From NCBI GenBank assembly GCA_041740995.1, contig JBGSKY010000030.1:1-20295 (forward strand): a DNA stretch of 20,295 nucleotides, written 5' to 3'. Under the pieces are notes generated by a model. The model did no database searches. It worked only from the letters and a program-made list of their open reading frames with translations, and was not told where the DNA came from. Below, one piece after another: positions 1 through 7,010 of this stretch. Numbering within the stretch: position 1 is the stretch's first letter; each line of letters starts with the position of its first letter. A program made the position numbers and the translations under genes. Source of the DNA: JBGSKY01 sp041740995 (GTDB taxonomy: Bacteria > Planctomycetota > Planctomycetia > Pirellulales > Pirellulaceae).

Positions 1-91
1 GACGCGATGTTGAAACGTGAGCAGCGATCAGGCTTCGAAACGATCTAGCGCATTTGATAACTTCAATACTTCTTACGCTCCCAATAGTCGT

Positions 92-1042
92 ATGAAAATC
101 ATTGACCTAATTCGTCCGATCGATCGCCGTCGCTTTCTGCAATCATCGTCACTTGCTTCGCTCTTTGCGAGTGCTGGGATGATCGAGTTGGCAGCCTCGG
201 AACCATCCACTGAATTCAAGCTCCGTTACATACTTGGATCGAGTCTTTACGGCTTCCAATCTTTGGCTGACATCATTCCGGAAATTTCGCAAACCGGCGC
301 CAGTGCGATTGACATCTGGCCATTGATACATGGCAACCAACGTGAACAGATTGACGAGATGGGCGAAGCAGCGTTCAGCGAACTTATTAAAAAGCATAAC
401 GTTGAGCTTGGTTGTATAACTCAATATAAGCTTGGTCCATTTGGTCTTGAAACCGAGTTGCGTACAGCGAAGCGACTGGGGTGCAAAACGATCGTGACCG
501 GCGCAGAGGGTCCAGTTAATCTCAAGGGCGATGAACTCAAAAAGGCAATCCGATTTTTTATTGAAAGGATGAAACCTCACCTCGCAATCGCCGAAGCATG
601 CGGTGTTGTGATCACTATAGAAAACCACGCAAACAATTTAATTGAGTCCCCCGATTCGCTCCGCTATCTTGCGGAATTGAACCCGTCAACACATCTTGGA
701 ATAGCGTTCGCGCCATACCATTTACCGCAAGACGAAGAGCTTCTTGCACAGTTGCTTGACGATATCCTGCCGCTCGTCCACGTGTTTTATGCTTGGCAGC
801 ACGGCGATGGTTGTATGCATCCCATGCCCAAAGAGAAAGAGTTGCTGCAAATGCCAGGTCGTGGCGACTTGGACTTTACGTCAATGTTGAAAGTGCTCAA
901 ACGTAGCAACTATCAAGGATGGACAGAAATCTTTATGCACCCTTTTCCTCGTGGCATACCAATTCTCGAAACAACCTCAGCGGTGACCGAGGAAATTAAC
1001 TTAGCTCGGTCTTACCTTGATGAGATTGTTTCCAATATCTAG
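92..1042 (+). CDS. Tat-exported sugar phosphate isomerase/epimerase family protein (TIM barrel)
   Basis: The product resembles the xylose-isomerase-like TIM-barrel family (sugar phosphate isomerases/epimerases, AP endonuclease 2 fold), which act on sugars with a divalent metal. The chosen ATG gives a leader with the twin-arginine motif DRRRFLQ near residue 11 and a hydrophobic Ser/Ala/Leu stretch, so Tat export is inferred. An in-frame GTG at 17 would add 25 residues before the leader; a stop at 11-13 closes the frame, so the gene is not cut by the window edge. Barrel motifs include GASAIDIWP, a strand ending in ITIENH (probable metal-binding Glu), VHVFYAWQH, the GRGDLDF turn and the C-terminal EIFMHPFP strand. 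The canonical Asp-His of the middle strand appears as FAPYH. The DJ-1-like gene follows 30 bases later on the same strand, suggesting co-transcription. The substrate cannot be read from the sequence. Confidence 0.83.
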   Translation: MKIIDLIRPIDRRRFLQSSSLASLFASAGMIELAASEPSTEFKLRYILGSSLYGFQSLADIIPEISQTGASAIDIWPLIHGNQREQIDEMGEAAFSELIKKHNVELGCITQYKLGPFGLETELRTAKRLGCKTIVTGAEGPVNLKGDELKKAIRFFIERMKPHLAIAEACGVVITIENHANNLIESPDSLRYLAELNPSTHLGIAFAPYHLPQDEELLAQLLDDILPLVHVFYAWQHGDGCMHPMPKEKELLQMPGRGDLDFTSMLKVLKRSNYQGWTEIFMHPFPRGIPILETTSAVTEEINLARSYLDEIVSNI

Positions 1043-1072
1043 GCTTCTATTACTTGATTAATCAGGCTCCCA

Positions 1073-1762
1073 ATGGATCGTCGAAACTTCATTACCGGTA
1101 CTGCAACGGGCTCACTCGTACTTTTAGCTTCCCAATCTCATGCGGCTTCTGAAAGCGAGACACTATCTTCTAATGCACATACACCCAAGGAAAAACAAAT
1201 GTCGCAACCAAAAGTCCTGATCATCGTTGGCGACGCTACTGAAACGGTCGATACGCTTTATCCGTATTATCGATTGATTGAAGGGGGTTATCAACCAGTT
1301 GTCGCAGCCCCTGAAAAGCGGCTCTACCAAATGGTTCTTCATGAAGTGAAACCAGGTTGGACGATTACTAAGGAATGGGAAGGTTACACCATTCAGGCCG
1401 ACATCTGCTTCAAAGATATCAAGCCCGAAGAATACGCTGGGATATTTTTCAGCGGCGGGCGTGCTCCGGAGTATATTCGCGAAGATGAGGATCTATTGCG
1501 AATTACACGTTGGTTTTGGGAAAACAAAAAACCATGTGCCAGTATTTGCCACGGCGTGGAAATTCCCGCTAGAGCCGGAATTGTTAAGGGGCTTCGGATG
1601 GCAACAGTTGCCAAGTGTAAATTCGATCTTGAGATCTGCGGTGGCATCTATGTCAACGAACCTTGCGTCATCGACCAACATATGTTCAGCGGCAGAACAT
1701 ATCATGATCATGGACATTTTATTGGGCCATGGATCAAAGCCATGGATGCGCAACTTACTTAG
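1073..1762 (+). CDS. DJ-1/PfpI family protein with Tat-like leader
   Basis: This is a class I glutamine amidotransferase-like protein of the DJ-1/PfpI family. Members include proteases, chaperones, glyoxalases and amidases, so the exact activity is open. From the first ATG, residues 1-25 carry a twin-arginine leader (DRRNFITG followed by a hydrophobic run ending SHAA). The core starts near residue 45 with KVLIIVGDATETVDTLYP, supplying the conserved acidic residue after strand 1. The nucleophile elbow is ASICHG, with Cys159 followed by His160. SGGRAPEY at about 127-134 matches the family's GG turn. A second in-frame ATG at 1199 is preceded by AAGGA and would give a leaderless protein of 187 residues starting exactly at the core, so two forms or a misjudged start are possible. 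It lies 30 bases after the isomerase-like gene. Confidence 0.85.
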   Translation: MDRRNFITGTATGSLVLLASQSHAASESETLSSNAHTPKEKQMSQPKVLIIVGDATETVDTLYPYYRLIEGGYQPVVAAPEKRLYQMVLHEVKPGWTITKEWEGYTIQADICFKDIKPEEYAGIFFSGGRAPEYIREDEDLLRITRWFWENKKPCASICHGVEIPARAGIVKGLRMATVAKCKFDLEICGGIYVNEPCVIDQHMFSGRTYHDHGHFIGPWIKAMDAQLT

Positions 1763-2016
1763 CTCGACTTTTTCGCAGCGCTGCATGTCAAGCAATCCGC
1801 TTTCTTGCGTCTTACGGGTTAATGTCGTTCGTTTCCCCACATCCAGCCACTGGGAGAATTGCTTGACTATTGCGTCAATTGCGATATCCATCCACGAATG
1901 CGGTCATCCCAAGAACACATCTGGACGCCCGCGAACTACTTCGGCTAAGTTGCCGCGGCAACGCGAAAACGAACAGTAGTTTGCTTAAACATGCTAACAA
2001 AGGGAACCAGAAGATC

Positions 2017-2898
2017 TTGCGCCAAGTTCTTATCGACTACGGAATGATTTCGCTTGCCGGTGTGCTGTACGCAATAGCACTAAAGTATTTCGTTCTTCCG
2101 TCCCGAGTCATTTTGACTGGGACCGAAGGTATCGCAACGGCCCTGTCCTATTATTTCGAAAATTACTATCTGTTCATCGCGCTATATCTGGCGTTTCAAT
2201 CCGTGCTTCTGGTTTTCGCTTACTTTCACGTCGGGAAAGTTTTTGCCATTCGATCAATCGTCGTTGTTGCAACGGTAGTCATTGTATTGGCGATTATGCC
2301 ACAACTGCAATTTGCGCAACCTGAATCTCAGAACGAGCGGATTATTCTCGTACTCTTCGGCGGCATTCTGGCGGGAGTTGCAAAAGCACTCGCATTTACG
2401 CATCGCGGTTCGACAGGCGATGAAGATATCGTAGGCGCCTATATCGCAATGAAATACCTCAAGCCCGTCGGGGCAGTAGCGATTTTCGCCGGTGTCGCAT
2501 CGACGGCATTTGGGATGTCAATGGACTATCTGAAGAACGGGAATTTCGAAGCGGTCATCAACACGTTAATGTACACGTCAATCTATATTTTCGTGTCTGC
2601 CGAAACGCTGAACAATTCTTATCACAAATTCAAAATCATGATGCTTGCAGTGGTCACCAAGAAGCAACAACAAATTGGTGCAGCGATTACATCTGCATCC
2701 GAACATCGAACCTACACCGCTCACCAAGGAGTGGGAGGTCGATCGACCGAACCGTTTACGATCGTCCGAACGATCATCACGCATGAAGAACTGCACCAAA
2801 TGATTGAAACCGTAACGCAAGCGGACCCAGATTGTTTCTACTACTACCACGATATCGAAGGCGTTTCGAGACGGTACTACATCGCACCTATCGGTTAA
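2017..2898 (+). CDS. YitT family membrane protein with C-terminal DUF2179 domain
   Basis: This is an integral membrane protein of the YitT/DUF161 family, whose molecular function is not established. The first helix (LIDYGMISLAGVLYAIALKY) is followed by FVLPSRVILTGTEGIATALSY, which matches the family's P-x-x-x-x-x-G-G-x-x-G region. Further helices are rich in Val, Ile, Leu and Ala, and FGGILAGVAKALAF plus HRGSTGDEDIVG match a second conserved loop. The last 85 or so residues are soluble (VVTKKQQQIGAAITSA, then EPFTIVRTIITHEELHQM) and match the DUF2179 ligand-binding-like domain. The start is uncertain. TTG at 2017 has AGGGA 11 bases upstream and gives a family-like length of 294 residues, TTG at 1981 gives 306, and TTG at 1870 gives 342; no in-frame ATG precedes helix 1. 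It follows the DJ-1-like gene after roughly 250 bases. Confidence 0.82.
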   Translation: MRQVLIDYGMISLAGVLYAIALKYFVLPSRVILTGTEGIATALSYYFENYYLFIALYLAFQSVLLVFAYFHVGKVFAIRSIVVVATVVIVLAIMPQLQFAQPESQNERIILVLFGGILAGVAKALAFTHRGSTGDEDIVGAYIAMKYLKPVGAVAIFAGVASTAFGMSMDYLKNGNFEAVINTLMYTSIYIFVSAETLNNSYHKFKIMMLAVVTKKQQQIGAAITSASEHRTYTAHQGVGGRSTEPFTIVRTIITHEELHQMIETVTQADPDCFYYYHDIEGVSRRYYIAPIG

Positions 2899-3191
2899 TT
2901 CAGGTCACTTCTAATCGTCTGCCTTTGTCACTAGTGATAGCACGCATTCAGCCTTGAGCATAATCAAGCTAAGCCTTTTGAAGGAGCAAGCCTAAGAACC
3001 TAGCCAAATAAAGACTAGCGGAATGCATAATCCGAGTGCGGTCATCCATTGCAGCTTAAGGAGGATCGACGATCGGTCCACTCGTAAAACCTTGATCGCC
3101 TGTTCACATTTCGAACGAGCGAAAACTAAGCATTGTACGTTTTAAACATTCGTCGCCTTGAAGCTCTTGATTTGAAACGGCTGCGGCTTAC
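2899..3191. other. Intergenic region without a recognised gene
   Basis: This stretch separates the plus-strand YitT-like gene from the minus-strand blaI-like region. I see no credible coding frame, tRNA or strong terminator hairpin. A perfect 10-bp palindrome, TCACTAGTGA, lies at 2928-2937, about 30 bases past the YitT stop. It may be chance or a protein site. Confidence 0.4.
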
Positions 3192-3392
3192 TCATTGCTC
3201 GTAAGGAGTTGGTCTGTTTTCAAATCCCAGCGGATCGTTGGGGAATCGATGATCACTGGATTGCTGAGCCCGGTTTGGCGCGTTGCCGTTGCCTTCAGCT
3301 AGAAGCGTTGAATGCTCCATGTCCCAAACAATGTTTGATGCTTGAATAGTGACATGCTTCGACTCGTAGACGAAATTGGCATTGCCAGTCAT
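3192..3392 (-). pseudogene. Possible 3' remnant of a gene formerly downstream of the blaI-like gene
   Basis: This 66-codon frame begins with an ATG inside the blaI-like gene, exactly where that gene stops resembling its family. Its start reads MTGNANFVYESKHVTIQASN and continues with a W-D pair and an LLAEGNG motif. The pattern G-N-x-x-F-x-Y followed by V-x-I-x-A-x-x-I-x-W-D and L-x-A-x-G-N recalls OstA/LptC-like beta repeats. In planctomycetes BlaI-type genes are commonly followed by an M56 (BlaR1-like) peptidase gene, so this may be the tail of such a partner left by a deletion. It could instead be a short real gene or chance. Confidence 0.3.
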
Positions 3393-3732
3393 CTAAATCG
3401 TCGGCTTCTATCCCCCTATCTTCGATAAGGTGTCGAACCAATGGCATTGCGTCATCGCCAAAAAGTCGATCGACCAAATCGTCGACTGCTTGGCGAATCA
3501 CCGTTATCGGCCTAGTCTTCGCATTGTAGATGCGAAGACGACCATCTAACCGCGACGACGCATAGCGTTTCTTTTCCAGCCGTCGGAGATAGGTCTGCAC
3601 CGTGCTCAAATCCATCTCACGATCCGAAGTGATTGCCGCGTGAATCGTCCGGACGGATGCCGAACCAATCGACCACAGCATTCTCGCGATCTCAAAATCG
3701 CCTTTGGACAATGCCACACGCTCAACCATCAT
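3295..3732 (-). CDS. BlaI/MecI/CopY-type transcriptional repressor, aberrant C-terminus
   Basis: This is a winged-helix repressor of the BlaI/MecI/CopY (Penicillinase_R) family. Residues 1-70 form the DNA-binding domain: LSKGDFEIARMLWSIGSASV, then the recognition helix STVQTYLRRLEKK at about 43-55 and a wing ending GRLRIYNA. Residues 76-112 (VIRQAVDDLVDRLFGDD through LIEDRGIEADDL) match the dimerisation region. The expected ending, of the type L-x-x-L-R-x-L-L, is absent. From Trp116 the tail (WQCQFRLRVEACHYSS onward) does not look like the family, so a frameshift or deletion junction near 3390-3395 is inferred. The start is a double ATG at 3732 with GGAG just upstream; the frame stays open to 3792, but that extension would translate through the operator. 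Autoregulation is inferred from the TACA-N2-TGTA sites at 3763-3797. BlaI, MecI and CopY respond to beta-lactams or copper; the signal here is unknown. Confidence 0.75.
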   Translation of the reverse strand: MMVERVALSKGDFEIARMLWSIGSASVRTIHAAITSDREMDLSTVQTYLRRLEKKRYASSRLDGRLRIYNAKTRPITVIRQAVDDLVDRLFGDDAMPLVRHLIEDRGIEADDLDDWQCQFRLRVEACHYSSIKHCLGHGAFNASS

Positions 3733-3762
3733 GAACTCCGAGTTTCGATCATCCGCAACACG

Positions 3763-3772
3763 TACACTTGTA
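3763..3772 (-). promoter_or_regulatory. BlaI/CopY-type operator (perfect TACA-N2-TGTA)
   Basis: On the plus strand the sequence is TACACTTGTA, inside a longer perfect dyad CGTACA-CT-TGTACG at 3761-3774. TACA-N2-TGTA is the established core recognised by BlaI, MecI and CopY repressors. It lies about 30 bases upstream of the blaI-like ATG. A weak promoter-like pair on the minus strand (TTTAGT, 17-base spacer, TATGAA) sits just upstream, so the dyad would cover the transcription start and suits autorepression. Confidence 0.7.
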
Positions 3773-3787
3773 CGCGTTTCATACACA

Positions 3788-3797
3788 TACAAACGTA
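3788..3797 (-). promoter_or_regulatory. Second, imperfect BlaI-type operator
   Basis: TACAAACGTA differs from TACA-N2-TGTA at one position. Its centre is 25 bp from the centre of the perfect site at 3763-3772. Paired operators are common for this family, and this one would fall in the promoter spacer. Confidence 0.4.
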
Positions 3798-3855
3798 AGT
3801 ACTAAATAGAGATTCTGAAGCGGTACCGACCTTCAACAATCCAGCCGATATCAAA

Positions 3856-5277
3856 CTACAAGTCAGAGAGTTGCCCGATCGTTAGCCAGCCCTCGGTGGT
3901 TTGATCTTGTGATTTATTTGCAAATCGCAATGGCTTGCCATTTTTGAGTGGATTGACGATTCGCAGCAATAACGTTGTCGGCCTTAAATCAGGAACATTT
4001 ATAGGCACGATTTGCGTCCGCTCGTACGGTTCGGCATTGGGTAATAGACCAGCAAATGACAACTCCGGAGCTGGCATCGTTTCCAAAATACGACCTTTAC
4101 TATTTGCGATCGCCAGCTCTGTTTTCCAGTCGGCATAAAGTGGCGCCACGCCCTGGCTGACAATTGAAAGTCGAATTGCCAATTTGCCGTCGCCGTTGGA
4201 ATAGACAGTGGCTCGGCTGATATAAAACTCGTAACCCATCTTTCTAACTTGATTTCTCGCACTTGCGATTCGCTCGGGGGTTGCAGGTCGCGTGAACATG
4301 CCAGAGTCCATCAACCAGGAAGCATGAGTTTGAGTAACGCACTCTTCAAACGACTGCGTGCCTTCAGGCCACTTATCCGGCGTGTCGAAGACTAGCCCCC
4401 AAACCTCGGGACGAATCTCGCCACCAATTGGGAATTCCTTCCACTTGTTAATCGCGCCGGCTGCCTTCAACGCCGGTACAAAAAACCAATTATCTTCCTT
4501 CCGACCAGTATCAATCGTTGCCCAAGCAAAAGAATCATCGTGGTATCCAAATGGTAGATCTGCGTTGGCTGCTTTGTCATAGTGATCTGGCCCGGCCGGA
4601 TATCGCAACAAGATCGGCGTTTTGTGAAAGTGCTTTGCATAAGCATCCAAGATAGCCGATTGAGTTTCTTTACTAGCCCAAAGATCGTTTCGAGGATACG
4701 TATGCCACTCGCCCCACGTTCCTAAAATTCCAGCTGTAATAAATCCCAATCGTGGATCGCCATCGTATGACTTTCCAAATTCCGCAATAAATTCTCTCAT
4801 CGCAGCAACAAGATTCGGATCGTCGTAGTCCGGTGTTATGCTCTTGGTAGGCGGTAGCGGCGCGGTATTCGTATTGGTGTAGGTTTCAATTTTAAGACCG
4901 GCGTCAACCAAGTATTTTGGAATGCCCTCTTCAACGCCGGGATACTCAAGAAAAAATCGCACGACGGCTTGGTTTCCACGACTGGCAATCTTGTCGAGCA
5001 GCGTTTCAAGTGTCTGCCAGTCGAATTTGCCTTTCCCAACCATCACATTGCTAACAGGCAAGTAAGTGAACTCAAGACTGTACGGAAATTGTTCCCCGCC
5101 CTGCCCCATATATGGCACTAGTCCCTTGAGCGGATTGTTGATCGGTCCTTCCGCTGGAGCCAAGTCAAATACCTGTTTTGCGGTCGATGCATTTTGCGAA
5201 AAAACTGAGGCCGTCAGACTCCATACTGTTACCAGAATTAACAATGCAATAGACTGGACTGGTTTTGAGAAAGCCAT
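3856..5277 (-). CDS. Secreted DUF4832 domain-containing protein
   Basis: This is an exported 473-residue protein resembling DUF4832 proteins, which have a glycoside-hydrolase-like TIM-barrel part and a C-terminal beta-sandwich; no activity is established. The chosen ATG at 5277 has AAGGA eight bases upstream and starts a classical signal peptide (MAFSKPVQSIALLILVTVWS, cleavage near SVFS-QNA). A longer in-frame reading exists to 5349 but has no better signal. The mature N-terminus has the family-like INNPLKGLVPY at about 46-56, then VVRFFLEYPG and the GTWGEWHTYP motif at 186-195, where Glu190 and His192 are candidate active-site residues. The last 100 or so residues contain the pattern VSQGVAPLYADWKTELAI, fitting a carbohydrate-facing or Ig-like module. 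The gene diverges from the esterase gene across 130 bases and precedes the blaI-like gene by 123 bases on the same strand. A polysaccharide-related role is inference. Confidence 0.8.
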   Translation of the reverse strand: MAFSKPVQSIALLILVTVWSLTASVFSQNASTAKQVFDLAPAEGPINNPLKGLVPYMGQGGEQFPYSLEFTYLPVSNVMVGKGKFDWQTLETLLDKIASRGNQAVVRFFLEYPGVEEGIPKYLVDAGLKIETYTNTNTAPLPPTKSITPDYDDPNLVAAMREFIAEFGKSYDGDPRLGFITAGILGTWGEWHTYPRNDLWASKETQSAILDAYAKHFHKTPILLRYPAGPDHYDKAANADLPFGYHDDSFAWATIDTGRKEDNWFFVPALKAAGAINKWKEFPIGGEIRPEVWGLVFDTPDKWPEGTQSFEECVTQTHASWLMDSGMFTRPATPERIASARNQVRKMGYEFYISRATVYSNGDGKLAIRLSIVSQGVAPLYADWKTELAIANSKGRILETMPAPELSFAGLLPNAEPYERTQIVPINVPDLRPTTLLLRIVNPLKNGKPLRFANKSQDQTTEGWLTIGQLSDL

Positions 5278-5407
5278 GGTTTTCCTTAAAAATCCCGCGA
5301 AAAATACAACTACCAGGGAAACTAGTTGCTGATCGAATTCAACTCGCAATTACTATAGATCTAGGTGGCATTAATGTGCGGCCATAATCCTCTTTTGTGA
5401 CTCGATA

Positions 5408-6367
5408 ATGAAATTTATTCTAACTCTTGTAATCGGTCTCGTGCTTGCCCACACGCTGCGCGGCGAAGGCATGGATGACTACTACAAACTTGGCCCCGAT
5501 TCATTGCCGATGGAAGGCGTACCAAAGGGTGAAATAAAAGGTCCATTCGTCATTCAGTCGCAGGCCTATCCGGGCACCCAGCATACTTATTGGGTTTATG
5601 TACCAGCACAGTACGACGGCTCTCGCGACACAAGCTTGATGATCTTCAATGACGGTCAAGCTTTCATGGATCCTAAAGGACAATTGCGAGCGCACAATGT
5701 GATGGATAATTTGATCTTCCGCCGCGAGATTCCAGTCATGATCGGTGTTTTCATCAACCCTGGTCGTACCCCTGAACAGAAAGAACCCGGTCCAGGTGTT
5801 GGCTGGGGTGATGGATTTACAAACAGGGGCGTCGAATACAACTCGCTCGACGACAAGTACGCTCGCGTCATCGTTAACGAATTAATGCCCGAGCTCAACA
5901 AGTCATACAAGATTTCCAAAGATCCAAAACGTCGCGGGATTGGTGGCGCAAGTTCTGGTGCAATCGCGGCCATGACGGTCGCTTGGGTTCGACCAGACCA
6001 ATTTCACAAAGTACTGAGCATCGTTGGAAGTTTTACAAACATCCGCGGCGGGCATCAGTTTGTTGAAGAGATTAAAAAACGCCCTAGAAAAGACATCCGC
6101 GTTTTTTTCCAAGACGGACGCAACGACAATCGTGGCATGCGCGATGGGAAGTACGATGAGACTTGGGACTGGTATAAACAGAATGTTCGGATGGTGGAAG
6201 AGATGACCGCCAAAAAATACGACATCAACTACAGCTTCGGTATCGGCAACCACGGATCGGCGCAAGGCGGGATGATGATGCCAGAAATGATGCGATGGTT
6301 GTGGCGTGATCATGGCACAAGTACGGACCCCGACGATTCTACCGAGCGATCATTCAATCGCCCGTGA
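5408..6367 (+). CDS. Secreted esterase family protein (alpha/beta hydrolase, Fes/esterase-D-like)
   Basis: This is an exported alpha/beta hydrolase of the putative-esterase family (PF00756 type), which includes enterochelin esterases and feruloyl or acyl-sugar esterases. Residues 1-20 form a signal peptide (MKFILTLVIGLVLAHTLRGE). TYWVYVPAQY and SLMIFNDGQAF match the first strands. The nucleophile elbow is GGASSGA, with Ser182 in the GxSxG context. GSFTNIRGGHQF at 207-218 is a conserved-looking region after it. Asp236 or Asp240 in FFQDGRNDNRG is the likely acid and His282 in IGNHGSAQGG the likely base. The length of 319 residues suits a single-domain enzyme. Its last 14 bases overlap the 3' end of the convergent membrane-protein gene. 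The divergent DUF4832 gene and the secreted nature suggest extracytoplasmic ester substrates, perhaps on sugars; that is inference. Confidence 0.87.
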   Translation: MKFILTLVIGLVLAHTLRGEGMDDYYKLGPDSLPMEGVPKGEIKGPFVIQSQAYPGTQHTYWVYVPAQYDGSRDTSLMIFNDGQAFMDPKGQLRAHNVMDNLIFRREIPVMIGVFINPGRTPEQKEPGPGVGWGDGFTNRGVEYNSLDDKYARVIVNELMPELNKSYKISKDPKRRGIGGASSGAIAAMTVAWVRPDQFHKVLSIVGSFTNIRGGHQFVEEIKKRPRKDIRVFFQDGRNDNRGMRDGKYDETWDWYKQNVRMVEEMTAKKYDINYSFGIGNHGSAQGGMMMPEMMRWLWRDHGTSTDPDDSTERSFNRP

Positions 6368-6692
6368 GGTTTGGTCGCATATAAAAAAGCCAGCCTAGAA
6401 ACATGACTAACAATAGGAAGACGAGAATTCCGTAAAGTACTTGAGCTGCGGTCAACGACACAAGACCCATCGGTGTTGGATTGGCTTCTTGAAAGCGGAA
6501 CGTCACCAATCGAATAACGAGCAGCAGACCGCAAAGTGACACATACACTGCGAGGCCCAAGCCAAACGGCCATAAGCCTTTCGTCGCCAATTTGGCAGCA
6601 ATCAGAAACACCATCAGCGTCGAGCAAATCAGGGCGGCGGTAAAGCCGATGAAGCGGTTATCGAAAGTTCGTAATTTCACTTTCGATGGCAA
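6354..6692 (-). CDS. Small three-helix membrane protein, unknown function
   Basis: I do not recognise the family. The 112-residue product has three clear hydrophobic segments at about 14-36, 40-64 and 78-105, with Arg and Lys at the N-terminus (MPSKVKLRTF) and an RLVTFRFQEANPTP loop between helices 2 and 3. The start is TTG with AAGGT about ten bases upstream; an in-frame GTG four codons later is an alternative. The gene converges on the esterase gene and overlaps it by 14 bases, so both 3' ends are fixed by coding sequence. Its promoter would lie in the 318-base gap before fliG. Confidence 0.6.
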   Translation of the reverse strand: MPSKVKLRTFDNRFIGFTAALICSTLMVFLIAAKLATKGLWPFGLGLAVYVSLCGLLLVIRLVTFRFQEANPTPMGLVSLTAAQVLYGILVFLLLVMFLGWLFYMRPNLTGD

Positions 6693-7010
6693 TCGATTTT
6701 TACCTTAAAACTTGCTTGGCCGAATCGTCGACATGGTAAAGATTCAAATCTTTTCGGTCCAAGGCAAAATTTTTTCCGTTCTTGAATTTTATAATTCAAT
6801 GACTCGCTTTAACAGCGTTCACGATAAAGTGACTCACCTTGGCACGCGATCGTCGAAGCTACGAGGGTCGCAGTTGGCCTTGCTTCGCGATTCTCTAATC
6901 CGTTATAGCAAATTCGTTGGGGTCCATGTTTAATCAACGTGCTTAAGCTGATCTCGAAAAGCGATAATTGCCTGTAACAAAATACCAAAATTAGCTCGTA
7001 GGTCTTTTCG
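6693..7010. other. Intergenic region upstream of the flagellar cluster
   Basis: This gap separates the minus-strand membrane-protein gene from fliG and should hold the promoter of the flagellar cluster. An exact TATAAT at 6790-6795 sits inside the near-dyad GAATTTTATAATTC, but I see no good -35 box at 16-18 bases. A perfect sigma-54 -24 half (TTGGCACG, 6839-6846) lacks a matching -12 half. The short plus-strand reading frame from 6712 has no family resemblance and is probably not a gene. Confidence 0.4.

Noticed and set aside
1461..1979. 172-codon plus-strand frame overlapping the DJ-1-like gene
   Set aside because: It is a shadow of the well-supported DJ-1/PfpI gene in another frame, with composition unlike a real protein.
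2928..2937. Palindrome TCACTAGTGA as a terminator or operator
   Set aside because: Without a loop or U tract it cannot be a standard terminator, and no repressor family in the window has this site; kept only as a note.
6839..6855. Sigma-54 promoter upstream of fliG (TTGGCACG)
   Set aside because: The -24 half is perfect but the matching -12 position reads CGTCG rather than TTGC, so the GC dinucleotide essential for sigma-54 is absent.
6712..6933. 73-codon plus-strand gene before fliG
   Set aside because: No ribosome site, no family resemblance, and AT-rich composition unlike the coding neighbours.
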